In this document: positions 1 through 7,942 of the stretch, piece by piece
Numbering within the stretch: the first letter of the stretch is position 1
Layout of the letters: each line of letters opens with the position of its first letter
From: Chitinophagales bacterium
GTDB taxonomy: Bacteria > Bacteroidota > Bacteroidia > Chitinophagales > Chitinophagaceae
Length of the DNA stretch: 64,000 bases
Direction: 5' to 3'
Assembly (NCBI GenBank): GCA_017303855.1
Contig: JAFLBL010000002.1
Location: 62,001 to 126,000 of the forward strand
Program-made: the position numbers and the translations under genes
The notes under the pieces: generated by a model
Told to the model about the DNA's origin: nothing
Databases searched by the model: none
The model's input: only the letters and a program-made list of their open reading frames with translations

Positions 1-2
1 AC

Positions 3-92
3 GTGTCAAGAAGTGATCACAATCCGCATGGATTTTTAATTGAACGCTGGCGGACACTTGAGAATAAGGATATCGATGTGAAAGAAAGATAA
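3..92 (+). CDS. traK: TraK C-terminal fragment (conjugative transposon)
   Basis: An open frame enters from the left edge and stops at 90-92. The last 29 residues include NPHGFLIERW and end DVKER, which resembles the C-terminus of TraK, a transfer protein of CTnDOT-like elements. It lies directly upstream of traL, traM and traN, the usual order. Only the end is visible, so the assignment rests on the short match and on synteny. Confidence 0.6.
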   Translation: MSRSDHNPHGFLIERWRTLENKDIDVKER

Positions 93-100
93 AGGTTCCA

Positions 101-523
101 ATGCAAAGAAAAGAAAGAAAATACGAATGGGTGGATCCGGTGGCAGACCGGATAGCCCGCTATTTTATCCGGATGCAGCTAAGGATCACGTCGGCCCTGA
201 ATAAAGGGGTGGCCGGCTGGAGCAAAAAGACGCTGACTGTTTCACTTGTTGGGTTTTGTATGCTGGCAGGAGGGAGCAGTTTACTGATTACCGGCAGGAG
301 CCTGTTTACAAAGAAAGCCCATAAAAAGGTAATCAGATTTGATAAAATGAATTTGCCAAGAACACAGGAGACAAATGGCCCTACTGAGGAAGAACAGAAA
401 AAATGGGAAGAAGAGATTGCTCAGAAGGTAAAGATATACCAGCAGGTAATGGATAGCCTGGGGGAACCTGTCAGTGAAGGGCTGAGGGATAGTTTACAAA
501 TGATTGAAAAAATATTAAAATGA
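101..523 (+). CDS. traL: TraL-like small membrane protein of a conjugative element
   Basis: This 140-residue protein has a basic N-terminus, one membrane segment at about residues 45-66, and a charged coiled-coil-like tail rich in Glu and Lys. It sits between the traK end and traM, the position of TraL in Bacteroidota conjugative elements. It is somewhat longer than typical TraL proteins, so the name is given mainly by position and topology. It overlaps traM by 4 bases, which suggests translational coupling. Confidence 0.6.
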   Translation: MQRKERKYEWVDPVADRIARYFIRMQLRITSALNKGVAGWSKKTLTVSLVGFCMLAGGSSLLITGRSLFTKKAHKKVIRFDKMNLPRTQETNGPTEEEQKKWEEEIAQKVKIYQQVMDSLGEPVSEGLRDSLQMIEKILK

Positions 524-1728
524 AACAGATTTTAAACCTGAAGGGAAAAAGCAAATGGATGCTGCTGATGATCGGACTTATTTTTACTGGTTCCCTGGTA
601 CTGGGACTGAATATGCTGCTGCGGTCAGATTCAGCAAAGAAAGAAATTGAAGAAAAGGGACTGAACCCGGATTTACCCGGTGCAAGACTGAAGGAAGAGC
701 AGGGAATGGATAAACTCGGGTTTTATGAACAGGCTGATAAGGACTCTGCCAGAATCTCTGAATGGATGCGAAGTGATCCTTACTACAAGGAACATCAGGA
801 TTCCCTGAATAATCCGGTTGATGAACTGGAGGAACTCACGGAAGGTGCTGCATCAAAATATAATCAGCGCTTAAGGCTCTCCCCCTACCAGGAATCCGGA
901 GCAGCTCCTGAAGCGGAACTGCTAAGAAAACTTTCCCGTCTGCAAAAGGAGCTGGCGCAACAAAACGAGAATCCTGCTGAAACCCCGGAGACTTTACTGT
1001 CGGAACGGGGAACCGGTTATACAGATACTGATCTGAAAAAACTGGAAGGAATGATGAACCAGTTACAGTCCCCTGTAACAGAAGACCCGGAGATTAACCA
1101 ACTCTCGACTGTCATGGATAAGATTCTTGATATACAGCATCCGGAGCGGGTTAAAAATAAAGTGGCTAAAAATACTGACGCTGTTTATGCCCTGCGCAGC
1201 AGTAGCGGGGAAGATACCATGGTGGACGGTTTTTACAGTTGGTCTGATCCCAATGAACCGGAAAGATCCAATACGATAGAAGCCCGGGTGTATGGTGACC
1301 AGGTGCTGGTGAATGGATCAGTGATTAAGTTCAGGTTAACGGCGCCAGTATATATCAACGGGATCAGTATTCCCGTAGGCACATATATAAACGGGATTGC
1401 CACCCTGAATAATGAACGACTGGAGATTGTCATCAGTACAGTCAGGTCCGGTAAATCAGTCTATGCCGTACAACTGGAAGTTTATGATATGGACGGGTTA
1501 CCCGGTATTTATATACCCGGAGCCATTACCCGGGACGCGGCCAGGCAGTCAGCCGAACAATCCATTCAACTGCTGGAACTCCGGTCTCTTGATCCCGGCA
1601 TTAAGACACAAGCCGCAGCGACCGGCGCCGGGGCACTGAAAAATTTACTGACACGGAAAGTGAAGTTGCAAAAGGTCCTGGTAAAGTCGGGTTACCAGGT
1701 ATTATTTAAAAATAAAAGTAATTTATGA
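520..1728 (+). CDS. traM: Conjugative transposon protein TraM
   Basis: This 402-residue protein has one N-terminal membrane segment at about residues 14-34 and a long polar, Pro/Glu-rich middle. Its C-terminal domain from about residue 235 contains RLTAPVYINGISIPVGTYI and YDMDGLPGIYIPG. That domain is characteristic of TraM of CTnDOT-type elements, thought to be a VirB10-like part of the mating channel (family knowledge). ATGA overlaps link it to traL before and traN after, so all are translated from one operon. Confidence 0.85.
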   Translation: MKQILNLKGKSKWMLLMIGLIFTGSLVLGLNMLLRSDSAKKEIEEKGLNPDLPGARLKEEQGMDKLGFYEQADKDSARISEWMRSDPYYKEHQDSLNNPVDELEELTEGAASKYNQRLRLSPYQESGAAPEAELLRKLSRLQKELAQQNENPAETPETLLSERGTGYTDTDLKKLEGMMNQLQSPVTEDPEINQLSTVMDKILDIQHPERVKNKVAKNTDAVYALRSSSGEDTMVDGFYSWSDPNEPERSNTIEARVYGDQVLVNGSVIKFRLTAPVYINGISIPVGTYINGIATLNNERLEIVISTVRSGKSVYAVQLEVYDMDGLPGIYIPGAITRDAARQSAEQSIQLLELRSLDPGIKTQAAATGAGALKNLLTRKVKLQKVLVKSGYQVLFKNKSNL

Positions 1729-2480
1729 AACAAATTATCATTGCATTTTTTGCCCTGATTAATGGGGCCATGGCGCAGCAAGTCCTTCCGCTGACCACTG
1801 ACAAAACAACCAGTCTGATCTTCCCCTTTGCCATTAAGTATGTGGATCGGGGGACCCGGGATATCCTGGTACAGCCGGTAAAGGAAGACGGGAAAGTGCT
1901 GCTGATCAAAGCAGCGGTCAAACAATTTGCAGAAACGAATTTAAGTGTCGTAACAGCAGACGGGTCAGTCTATACATTTACGGTCCGTTACCAGGAAAAG
2001 CCTGCCGAATTGCAGTTCAAGCTACCTCCCAGTGAAAAGGCTGCGGTGGCCAGTTATGCGAATTCTCTCCTGGATAATAAAGGGAAACGTCTGCTTAAAG
2101 TGGACCACTACAAAGTAACAGTGCAACTCGCCGGGATTTATGTGAGGGATAATGTCATTTATTACCAGTTAATAATTAAAAACAGCAGCCCGCTCGATTT
2201 TGATATTGACTTGTTACAGTTTGCAATCAGTGACCGGGGTAATCTGAAAAGATCCGCGCGTCAGGAAAATATAATTAGCCCGCTCTGTATCGCCGGAAAG
2301 AAAGATAAAGTGGAAGCATACCGGTTTACGGTGATGGTGGTGGCCTTGGATAAATTTACGATCCCGGATGCTAAAATGCTCCATATCCGTATTCTGGAAA
2401 AAAACGGGGGAAGGCATTTTGACCTGAAGGTATCCAATCACCTGTTGATGAAAGCTGTATTACTACCGGCACTGAATTAG
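1725..2480 (+). CDS. traN: Conjugative transposon protein TraN
   Basis: This 251-residue protein starts with a signal peptide (about residues 1-17, cut near AMAQ). The early motif IKYVDRGTRDILVQPV and a following beta-rich domain are typical of TraN (DUF4138), a VirB9-like outer-membrane channel component in CTnDOT-type transfer systems. It is shorter than many TraN proteins of around 300 residues. It overlaps traM by 4 bases. No traO follows, so the tra operon ends here in this window. Confidence 0.85.
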   Translation: MKQIIIAFFALINGAMAQQVLPLTTDKTTSLIFPFAIKYVDRGTRDILVQPVKEDGKVLLIKAAVKQFAETNLSVVTADGSVYTFTVRYQEKPAELQFKLPPSEKAAVASYANSLLDNKGKRLLKVDHYKVTVQLAGIYVRDNVIYYQLIIKNSSPLDFDIDLLQFAISDRGNLKRSARQENIISPLCIAGKKDKVEAYRFTVMVVALDKFTIPDAKMLHIRILEKNGGRHFDLKVSNHLLMKAVLLPALN

Positions 2481-2481
2481 G

Positions 2482-3606
2482 ATGCCAAGAGAACATGTCA
2501 TATCCGATGAATTGCTCGATGAAGCATGGGTTTCGCTTGCCCGGAATGAAAACTGGGTAGCTTATAATGAGATTTCTTATTTCCTTGAAAAAGGGGATAT
2601 GCACTTTTTTAAAACCAGTGATGAGGCTCATGAATTTTCAAACAGCAATATCAGTGAATATGATAATTACCGGGTGGTTTTTGCCGGTTCAATTGATGAG
2701 TTGCTGAAAAAAATACCCTACGGGGAGGTTATAAACTTAAATTTTAAAATTATGAATGAAAAGAACTTTGAGTATCTGAAAGATCAGCTCAAGTATCACG
2801 GCTTCGGAGAAGGCCTCCAACCGGAGCTGCAGACACAACTGAGTAAAGCAGGGGCGGAGTTTACCCTTGCACATAAAACAGAGGTGAACAAAAAAGAATT
2901 GGAAGCCACGCTTTATTTCCGGCGTTCTGACACAACCGACATGTATTTTTTAAACAAGTATGATCTCCGAGCCAGGACCGAGCGTAAGGATGAGACCCTT
3001 TCCCAGACTTTCTACATGAATAAAGGGCAGGGTGTTACCCTGAAGGAGGCTTATAACCTGCTCAACGGAAGAGCAGTACACAAGGAACTGCTCGACAAGG
3101 AGGACCAGAAGTACAAGGCCTGGATCCAGCTGGACATTTCTTCCAGGGACAAAAATGGAAACTTTGAGCGGAAGCAATATCACGAAAATTATGGATTTGA
3201 TATTCGTGCCGCCCTGGCCGCCTATCCCATAAAGGAATTGGGTAACCCGGAAGAAAAGGAAAAGCTGCTGAAATCCCTGGAGAAAGGAAATTTACAGCAA
3301 GTGACACTGAAAGGAGAAATGGCGGAAATAAAGGTATATGTGGAAGCCAATCCCCAGTACAAAGCAGTGAACCTCTATGATACAAAAATGCAGCGTCTGG
3401 ACCAGGATCAGCGCCGGGAGCTGCTGTTGAAACTGGAAACAGGGGAAACCGGTAAACAGCAGGAAAAAGATAAAAAGCAGGAGCTGGGTCAGGAGGAGCA
3501 GCCGGGAAAAAAGGAATTGAAGGCTTCTAAAGGAAGAGAGGCCTGGGAAAATAAGGGGTTGGTGACCAAAAAAAGGGAAGGTAAAACAAAAGGCCTCGGT
3601 ATTTAA
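2482..3606 (+). CDS. DUF3945-like accessory protein of the conjugative element
   Basis: This 374-residue soluble protein starts one base after traN. It has no signal peptide or membrane segment. The segment around residues 265-310 (LEKGNLQQVTLKGEMAEIKV, then ANPQYKAVNLYD) resembles the DUF3945-type repeat common on Bacteroidota mobile elements. The last 60 residues are a Lys/Glu/Gln-rich tail. Function is unknown; in related elements such genes lie among transfer and accessory genes. Confidence 0.6.
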   Translation: MPREHVISDELLDEAWVSLARNENWVAYNEISYFLEKGDMHFFKTSDEAHEFSNSNISEYDNYRVVFAGSIDELLKKIPYGEVINLNFKIMNEKNFEYLKDQLKYHGFGEGLQPELQTQLSKAGAEFTLAHKTEVNKKELEATLYFRRSDTTDMYFLNKYDLRARTERKDETLSQTFYMNKGQGVTLKEAYNLLNGRAVHKELLDKEDQKYKAWIQLDISSRDKNGNFERKQYHENYGFDIRAALAAYPIKELGNPEEKEKLLKSLEKGNLQQVTLKGEMAEIKVYVEANPQYKAVNLYDTKMQRLDQDQRRELLLKLETGETGKQQEKDKKQELGQEEQPGKKELKASKGREAWENKGLVTKKREGKTKGLGI

Positions 3607-3900
3607 ATGAAAGGCTGGGCTGATTATCAACAAAGCTTTTACCAAAAAGCAGGTGCAGATAACCGGCTCAGCCCTGCCCACATCAGTCTTTACTTTGCTT
3701 TGTTACATGAGGCTGGCAATGTGCTGGCCTTCCCCATTTATCTTCGTCGGGAAAGCCTTATGAGTAAGGCAAAGATAAGCTCTCAGGTGACGCTAAATAA
3801 ATGCTTGCGTGGCCTGCATGAATACGGCTATATTGATTACCGGCCCAGTTTTGTTCCTGGGCAATCAAAAGTTGAATTAGCGGACTTGACAAAAAACTAG
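3607..3900 (+). CDS. Small winged-helix-like protein of a mobile element
   Basis: This 97-residue protein begins MKGWADYQQSFYQKAG and contains DNRLSPAHISLYFALLHEAG, a form common in Bacteroidota mobile elements. The C-terminal half (LRGLHEYGYIDYRPSF) reads like a winged-helix recognition helix and wing. It probably binds DNA and may regulate the element. It starts immediately after the upstream stop codon and is likely cotranscribed. Helix-turn-helix type is inferred from pattern only. Confidence 0.65.
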   Translation: MKGWADYQQSFYQKAGADNRLSPAHISLYFALLHEAGNVLAFPIYLRRESLMSKAKISSQVTLNKCLRGLHEYGYIDYRPSFVPGQSKVELADLTKN

Positions 3901-3904
3901 AACT

Positions 3905-4177
3905 ATGCAATTTGTTGTGCTGGCAGAAGAAAAATGGAATAAACTTTTTGAAATGCAGCTGGAACTTCTAACACTGCTAAAGGAAATCAAAGCACGTTCT
4001 CCACGGCCAGCTTTTAAAACAGAGTACATTACAGCCCTGGAGTTTATGGCTGCAGTAAGAATAAAGCGGACAAAGTTTGATCAATTGGTACAAGAGGGTA
4101 AAGTTAAGGTAATCCGGCGTGGAAGAAAGTTGTATGTTCCGGTTTCAGAAATAGGTAGATATTTCGACGGAAAATAG
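3905..4177 (+). CDS. Helix-turn-helix (excisionase-like) protein
   Basis: This 90-residue protein has an amphipathic helical N-terminus followed by EYITALEFMAAVRIKRTKFD and VIRRGRKLYVPVSEIGRYFD, the pattern of MerR/excisionase-type HTH_17 domains. Such small proteins are common on Bacteroidota conjugative and mobilizable elements, where they control excision or transfer. It is the last gene of the tra-linked cluster and is followed by about 760 bases without a clear gene. Confidence 0.75.
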   Translation: MQFVVLAEEKWNKLFEMQLELLTLLKEIKARSPRPAFKTEYITALEFMAAVRIKRTKFDQLVQEGKVKVIRRGRKLYVPVSEIGRYFDGK

Positions 4178-4936
4178 ATTAAACAGAATAATAAGTAAAG
4201 ACTTTGAGTTCACTCTTATTATTAATGTAATAACCGCGATAACTACTCGAAATAATTTTTGTTAGTGCGGCTTCATTAATTTAAGAAAGTAATTTCTTTT
4301 CATAACCGCTATTAATTATTTTAAGACTTTGAACATTAAAAATCAGCTCAGTATCTCTTAACGAGTCTATAAATATTTTTCTTCTTAAAGTTAACCGGGA
4401 TTACTTCTGCTAAGCAGAGGAGTGTGATAGGATTTGTTTAGGCCTGTTTCAAGTTCAGTAAAGCATCGCATTTATCAATATTAATTATTGTTGACTTCGG
4501 ATTTTTTTCAGAGAAAATCTATACTCAAAGATTCAAGATTCAGACAGGCTTTAAATACTTTATTATCATTAATGGGTCTTCAACTTTTAAAGCAGCAGCC
4601 TTCAATGATTTACAATAGTTAACCAACAATAAATTAGTGTTACTTAATAGCGGTGAAGTTAAAGAAGCAAGTACGTTGAGCGCTTCTGATCAAGCAAATG
4701 TTAGTCTAAATGGTACATTCGCCGGCCGCCAAAAGGGGAGGACCCACGGTTAAGGCAGGGCCGCCTGGAAAGTAAGTAATTATACTTAGATTTTGAAAGT
4801 TAACTTTGGTATTGCCGGTGATTTCATAACTTCCCTATCAGCTCCTCGGATTAGTACTTTTCCGTTATCCAACTTCAGGTTAAGTGTTAGCTGCCCTACT
4901 GCGAACCACTATTTTTTGACCACCAAATAACATTAT
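4178..4936. other. Gene-free, AT-rich junction between conjugative genes and the ubiquitin-like locus
   Basis: I see no convincing coding frame, tRNA or array here. Most of it is AT-rich, with one short GC-rich patch near 4720-4770. It separates the truncated transfer operon from the MBL-C25 gene. It could hold the promoter of that gene and the remains of an element boundary, but I found no clear attachment repeat. Confidence 0.5.
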
Positions 4937-7435
4937 ATGAATATCCACCTTCTGGACATGGGCCAGACCAAGTATGGCGACTGTATTGTCATCACACATA
5001 ACGACCGAAGCATCCTGATCGATGGAGCTCATCCAGGTGATGCAGCTAGCATCCGGTACCAGCTCTCTAAAATTTTTAAGCATCAGCCTCCCTTCGATTT
5101 TGATCTTTTGGTTGTTACGCATTGCCATGGAGACCATATCGGCTGTTTGCCTGAACTGGTTTCACTCGGCGATATCACTGCAAAGCAAGCACTGATCTCG
5201 GACGAGTATATGGGATTTGGTTTAGCCCGTAATGAAGATAATGCAAAATTTATCGAGTCTGCATCTGACGCGACCAAGTCCTTATTTGTTGCCATGCAGG
5301 AAGAGGATCATACCGGAATGCCTGAGAGCGATATCGAACAATTTCTTTTTGATGCTGCCCGCCTGATTGATAAGTATACCGGCATGATCGGAGAACTTGA
5401 AGAGGCCGGTACCAAAATTCAGCGATATCCGGGTGAAGACTGGAAATGGGTGGAGAAACTTCAAAAGGATTTCAAGGATTTCGGGTTAAAAATACTAGGT
5501 CCCACTTCCGAGCATTTAATCATTTGCGCTGAAGCCATTGCGGCGGCAGCTGGAAGCGATGCCATTAAATCTGCGGCGGCAGATGCAGAATTGGATTATG
5601 CGAAGCTTGCGCAAACCTATAAATCTGCGGCCCAAGCACTGTTCCCTAAATCGGATGATCCCACAGCGGACCGGCCTGGTGTTGGCGCTGCCAAGAATAA
5701 TCAAAGCATCGTTCTCTCTTTTAAAGCAGATGGATGGAAGGCCCTGCTCGCCGGAGATATGCAGTTTGGAAAAGCAGAGGTGGGTGGCCTTGGAAAGATC
5801 ATGAATAAGCTGGTGAATAGCATTAATGCAGCAGGGCCCTATAATTTTATAAAGTTGAGCCATCACTCCAGCTATAATGGAATCAATGAAAATATCCTGG
5901 CCGAATGGCTGAAAGGCACGACCTGTTTTGCGCATACCGGCGGGGTCAGAGACCCCGCTCACCCCGAACCCTCGGTCCTTGAATTACTCAAGGGTTATTC
6001 ACGTGAATTGAAACTTGCCCGTACCGACCGCAACGGTATGATCACCGTCAGCAAAAAGGGTGAGGAAGTGCAAATGGATATCAGTAAAGGTCGTTTGAAC
6101 GATTTCACTCCCAACAGAGATATAGATGCGGTGGAATTACCTACAGAAGCTCCGAAAGCAGCACCTGTACCCTTAGCACCAGCCCCGATAGTCATTCAAC
6201 AAGCTGAGGCAGCACCGGGCGGTGTTGTAAAAATAAATGCCGAGATACCGCATACCACGACAAAAGTGGTGATCACCGTAGAAGTGGAACCTCAAAAAAA
6301 AAAAACTGATTCCGTAGTTGCTGCGCCAGTCAGCCCGAATCCTGATAACCGGTCGCGGTTGTCGAATCTTTTATTCATCAGTTCCTTTCAACGGTTGATT
6401 GAAAACATCGGTCAACCCATGTTCGATACGATCTCAGGTTTTATCCGTGGGTTCAGTGGATCTGAACTTATCGACCTAGGAGCAAGCCTAAACCCGGATG
6501 AGTTGTCGCAGGCCAGTCTGTATAAATTAAGAAGCGGTGTATTCAAAGGAGTCGTTATCCTCGGAGGATATGAAGTAGTGCCTCCGCAACGTTTGATGGC
6601 GATCGATCCCCTGCTCATGCAGGAACTGGTCGCTATCGGCAAGGAGGATTATGATGCGGATGGTTTTGTTATATGGTCTGATGATATCTACGGAGATGCC
6701 GATGGCGATAAACTACCCAATTATCCGGTTAGCCGGATCCCTGATTCGGGTGACGGTGGATTCCTGTTAAACTCATTACAAGTGCCGGCTTTCAGTACGG
6801 GTAATCGTTTTGGGGTACGCAATTTCAACCGTGCTTATGCACAGCGTTGTTTTGATCTGATACCCGGCTCCAACCAACTGGAAGTGTCAGAAGTCTTCTC
6901 GCCCGACTCCAATGTAGCACCGGCGAATCAATGTGCGGTTTATTTTATGTTACATGGATCGGAGCTCGATGGTACCCGGTTTTGGGGAGAGAAAAGAGAC
7001 CGGCGTTTTTACCAAGCCCTGGACATTAAAGCTATTCCCCACGCCAATCCCGGTAATATTGTTTTTACGGGTGCCTGCTGGGGGGCGTTGATAAGCGATG
7101 TTCCCGCTTACCGGGTTGCACAGGGCCGCCCCCTTATATCCCGGACCCCTGCTAATTCCATTGCCATGGCCTATTTAAAGAACGGAGTGCAGGCCTATGT
7201 TGGTTGTACGGGCTCCCATTATTCGCCAGTCAAACCGCCCTGGGATACTTACGGGAAACCGATGCATGATGAATTCTGGAACGGGATCGCCAACAATCTC
7301 CCCCCTGCCAGGGCACTCTTTGAAGCAAAGAAGAAATATATCCTGGAAATGCCCCATTCGCTGAGCGCAGCTATTGAAAGAGCGGCTGAGCTTAAGACAG
7401 TCAGGCAGTTTACCTGCCTGGGGCTGGGCTGGTAA
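4937..7435 (+). CDS. Metallo-beta-lactamase / gingipain-like (C25) cysteine protease fusion
   Basis: This 832-residue protein joins two enzyme folds. Residues 1 to about 390 are a ComEC-type metallo-beta-lactamase domain: the metal motif HCHGDH is seen at H62, H64, D66 and H67, with LLAGDM and LSHHSSYNG further on. A Pro/Ala linker (about 385-430) leads to a C-terminal domain resembling peptidase C25 (gingipain, caspase fold). Its features are VILGGYEVVP, SDDIYGDADGDKLPNYPVSR, a likely catalytic His673 in MLHGSE and Cys714 in TGACWGA. No signal peptide is present, so it should be cytoplasmic. It lies upstream of the disordered protein and converges on the ubiquitin-like operon. Role as effector protease or nuclease is inferred. 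Confidence 0.8.
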   Translation: MNIHLLDMGQTKYGDCIVITHNDRSILIDGAHPGDAASIRYQLSKIFKHQPPFDFDLLVVTHCHGDHIGCLPELVSLGDITAKQALISDEYMGFGLARNEDNAKFIESASDATKSLFVAMQEEDHTGMPESDIEQFLFDAARLIDKYTGMIGELEEAGTKIQRYPGEDWKWVEKLQKDFKDFGLKILGPTSEHLIICAEAIAAAAGSDAIKSAAADAELDYAKLAQTYKSAAQALFPKSDDPTADRPGVGAAKNNQSIVLSFKADGWKALLAGDMQFGKAEVGGLGKIMNKLVNSINAAGPYNFIKLSHHSSYNGINENILAEWLKGTTCFAHTGGVRDPAHPEPSVLELLKGYSRELKLARTDRNGMITVSKKGEEVQMDISKGRLNDFTPNRDIDAVELPTEAPKAAPVPLAPAPIVIQQAEAAPGGVVKINAEIPHTTTKVVITVEVEPQKKKTDSVVAAPVSPNPDNRSRLSNLLFISSFQRLIENIGQPMFDTISGFIRGFSGSELIDLGASLNPDELSQASLYKLRSGVFKGVVILGGYEVVPPQRLMAIDPLLMQELVAIGKEDYDADGFVIWSDDIYGDADGDKLPNYPVSRIPDSGDGGFLLNSLQVPAFSTGNRFGVRNFNRAYAQRCFDLIPGSNQLEVSEVFSPDSNVAPANQCAVYFMLHGSELDGTRFWGEKRDRRFYQALDIKAIPHANPGNIVFTGACWGALISDVPAYRVAQGRPLISRTPANSIAMAYLKNGVQAYVGCTGSHYSPVKPPWDTYGKPMHDEFWNGIANNLPPARALFEAKKKYILEMPHSLSAAIERAAELKTVRQFTCLGLGW

Positions 7436-7457
7436 TTTAACTAAATTTAATAGGAAA

Positions 7458-7475
7458 CCTAACGGTTTTTGGTAT
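7458..7475 (+). promoter_or_regulatory. Shared promoter/operator motif upstream of the disordered-protein gene
   Basis: The 18-mer CCTAACGGTTTTTGGTAT matches CCTAACGGTTTTCAGTAT upstream of the sigma-like gene at 16 of 18 positions. It lies about 28 bases before the start codon at 7504. A strong AGGAGG ribosome site (about 7493-7498), uncommon in Bacteroidota, follows. The motif probably binds a regulator of the locus. Confidence 0.6.
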
Positions 7476-7503
7476 CTTTATAGAGTAAAAAAAGGAGGAT
7501 TGT

Positions 7504-7911
7504 ATGAGTAAGTCATTTGATGTAAAAAAGTACTATCCGAATATGAAGCTGAGTTCGGATAAGCGTGGTATTGTCGGCTCCTTTCAGCATTTTTCATCTG
7601 ATTCGGATAGCAGCAGCCCAAAATCTGATGCTGGCTACATATCACAAGGCTCTTCCATGAATGAATTGAAGAAAAAGTACTTCGGTTCAAAAAAGATGGA
7701 AGGAGGTCCGCAGAAGGATAGCGAATCCGGGGTGGACAGCGACTCATTATTTACAGAAGACGCGGTGGAAGTTCCGCCAACCGCACAAAATGCTGATATC
7801 GACGCTCAAATTATAGAACCCGATTTCGGAGAAGATAGTGAGGAAAGCGCAATCATCGGTAAGAAAACAATCATCACCGAAAACGGTGAGCCGCGCGCTT
7901 CGCAGGGATAA
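7504..7911 (+). CDS. Small disordered acidic protein, candidate substrate or adaptor
   Basis: This 135-residue protein is unrecognised. It is rich in Ser, Asp, Glu and Gly with almost no hydrophobic core, so it is probably unfolded alone. It has a short basic helix-like patch (MNELKKKYFGSKK) near the middle and ends EPRASQG, sharing its last two residues with the ubiquitin-like protein of this locus (PVQG). AGGAGG about 6 bases before the ATG is a strong ribosome site and suggests high expression. The shared upstream motif ties it to the locus. It could be a protease substrate, conjugation target or adaptor (inference). Confidence 0.65.
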   Translation: MSKSFDVKKYYPNMKLSSDKRGIVGSFQHFSSDSDSSSPKSDAGYISQGSSMNELKKKYFGSKKMEGGPQKDSESGVDSDSLFTEDAVEVPPTAQNADIDAQIIEPDFGEDSEESAIIGKKTIITENGEPRASQG

Positions 7912-7917
7912 AGTTAA

Positions 7918-7940
7918 CCCCGGGTTTCCCGGGGTTTTTT
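7918..7940 (+). terminator. Rho-independent terminator
   Basis: CCCCGGG, a TTT loop and CCCGGGG form a perfect 7-bp GC stem followed by six T residues. It ends the plus-strand transcript of the small disordered protein, just before the convergent E1-like gene. Confidence 0.85.
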
Positions 7941-7942
7941 AT

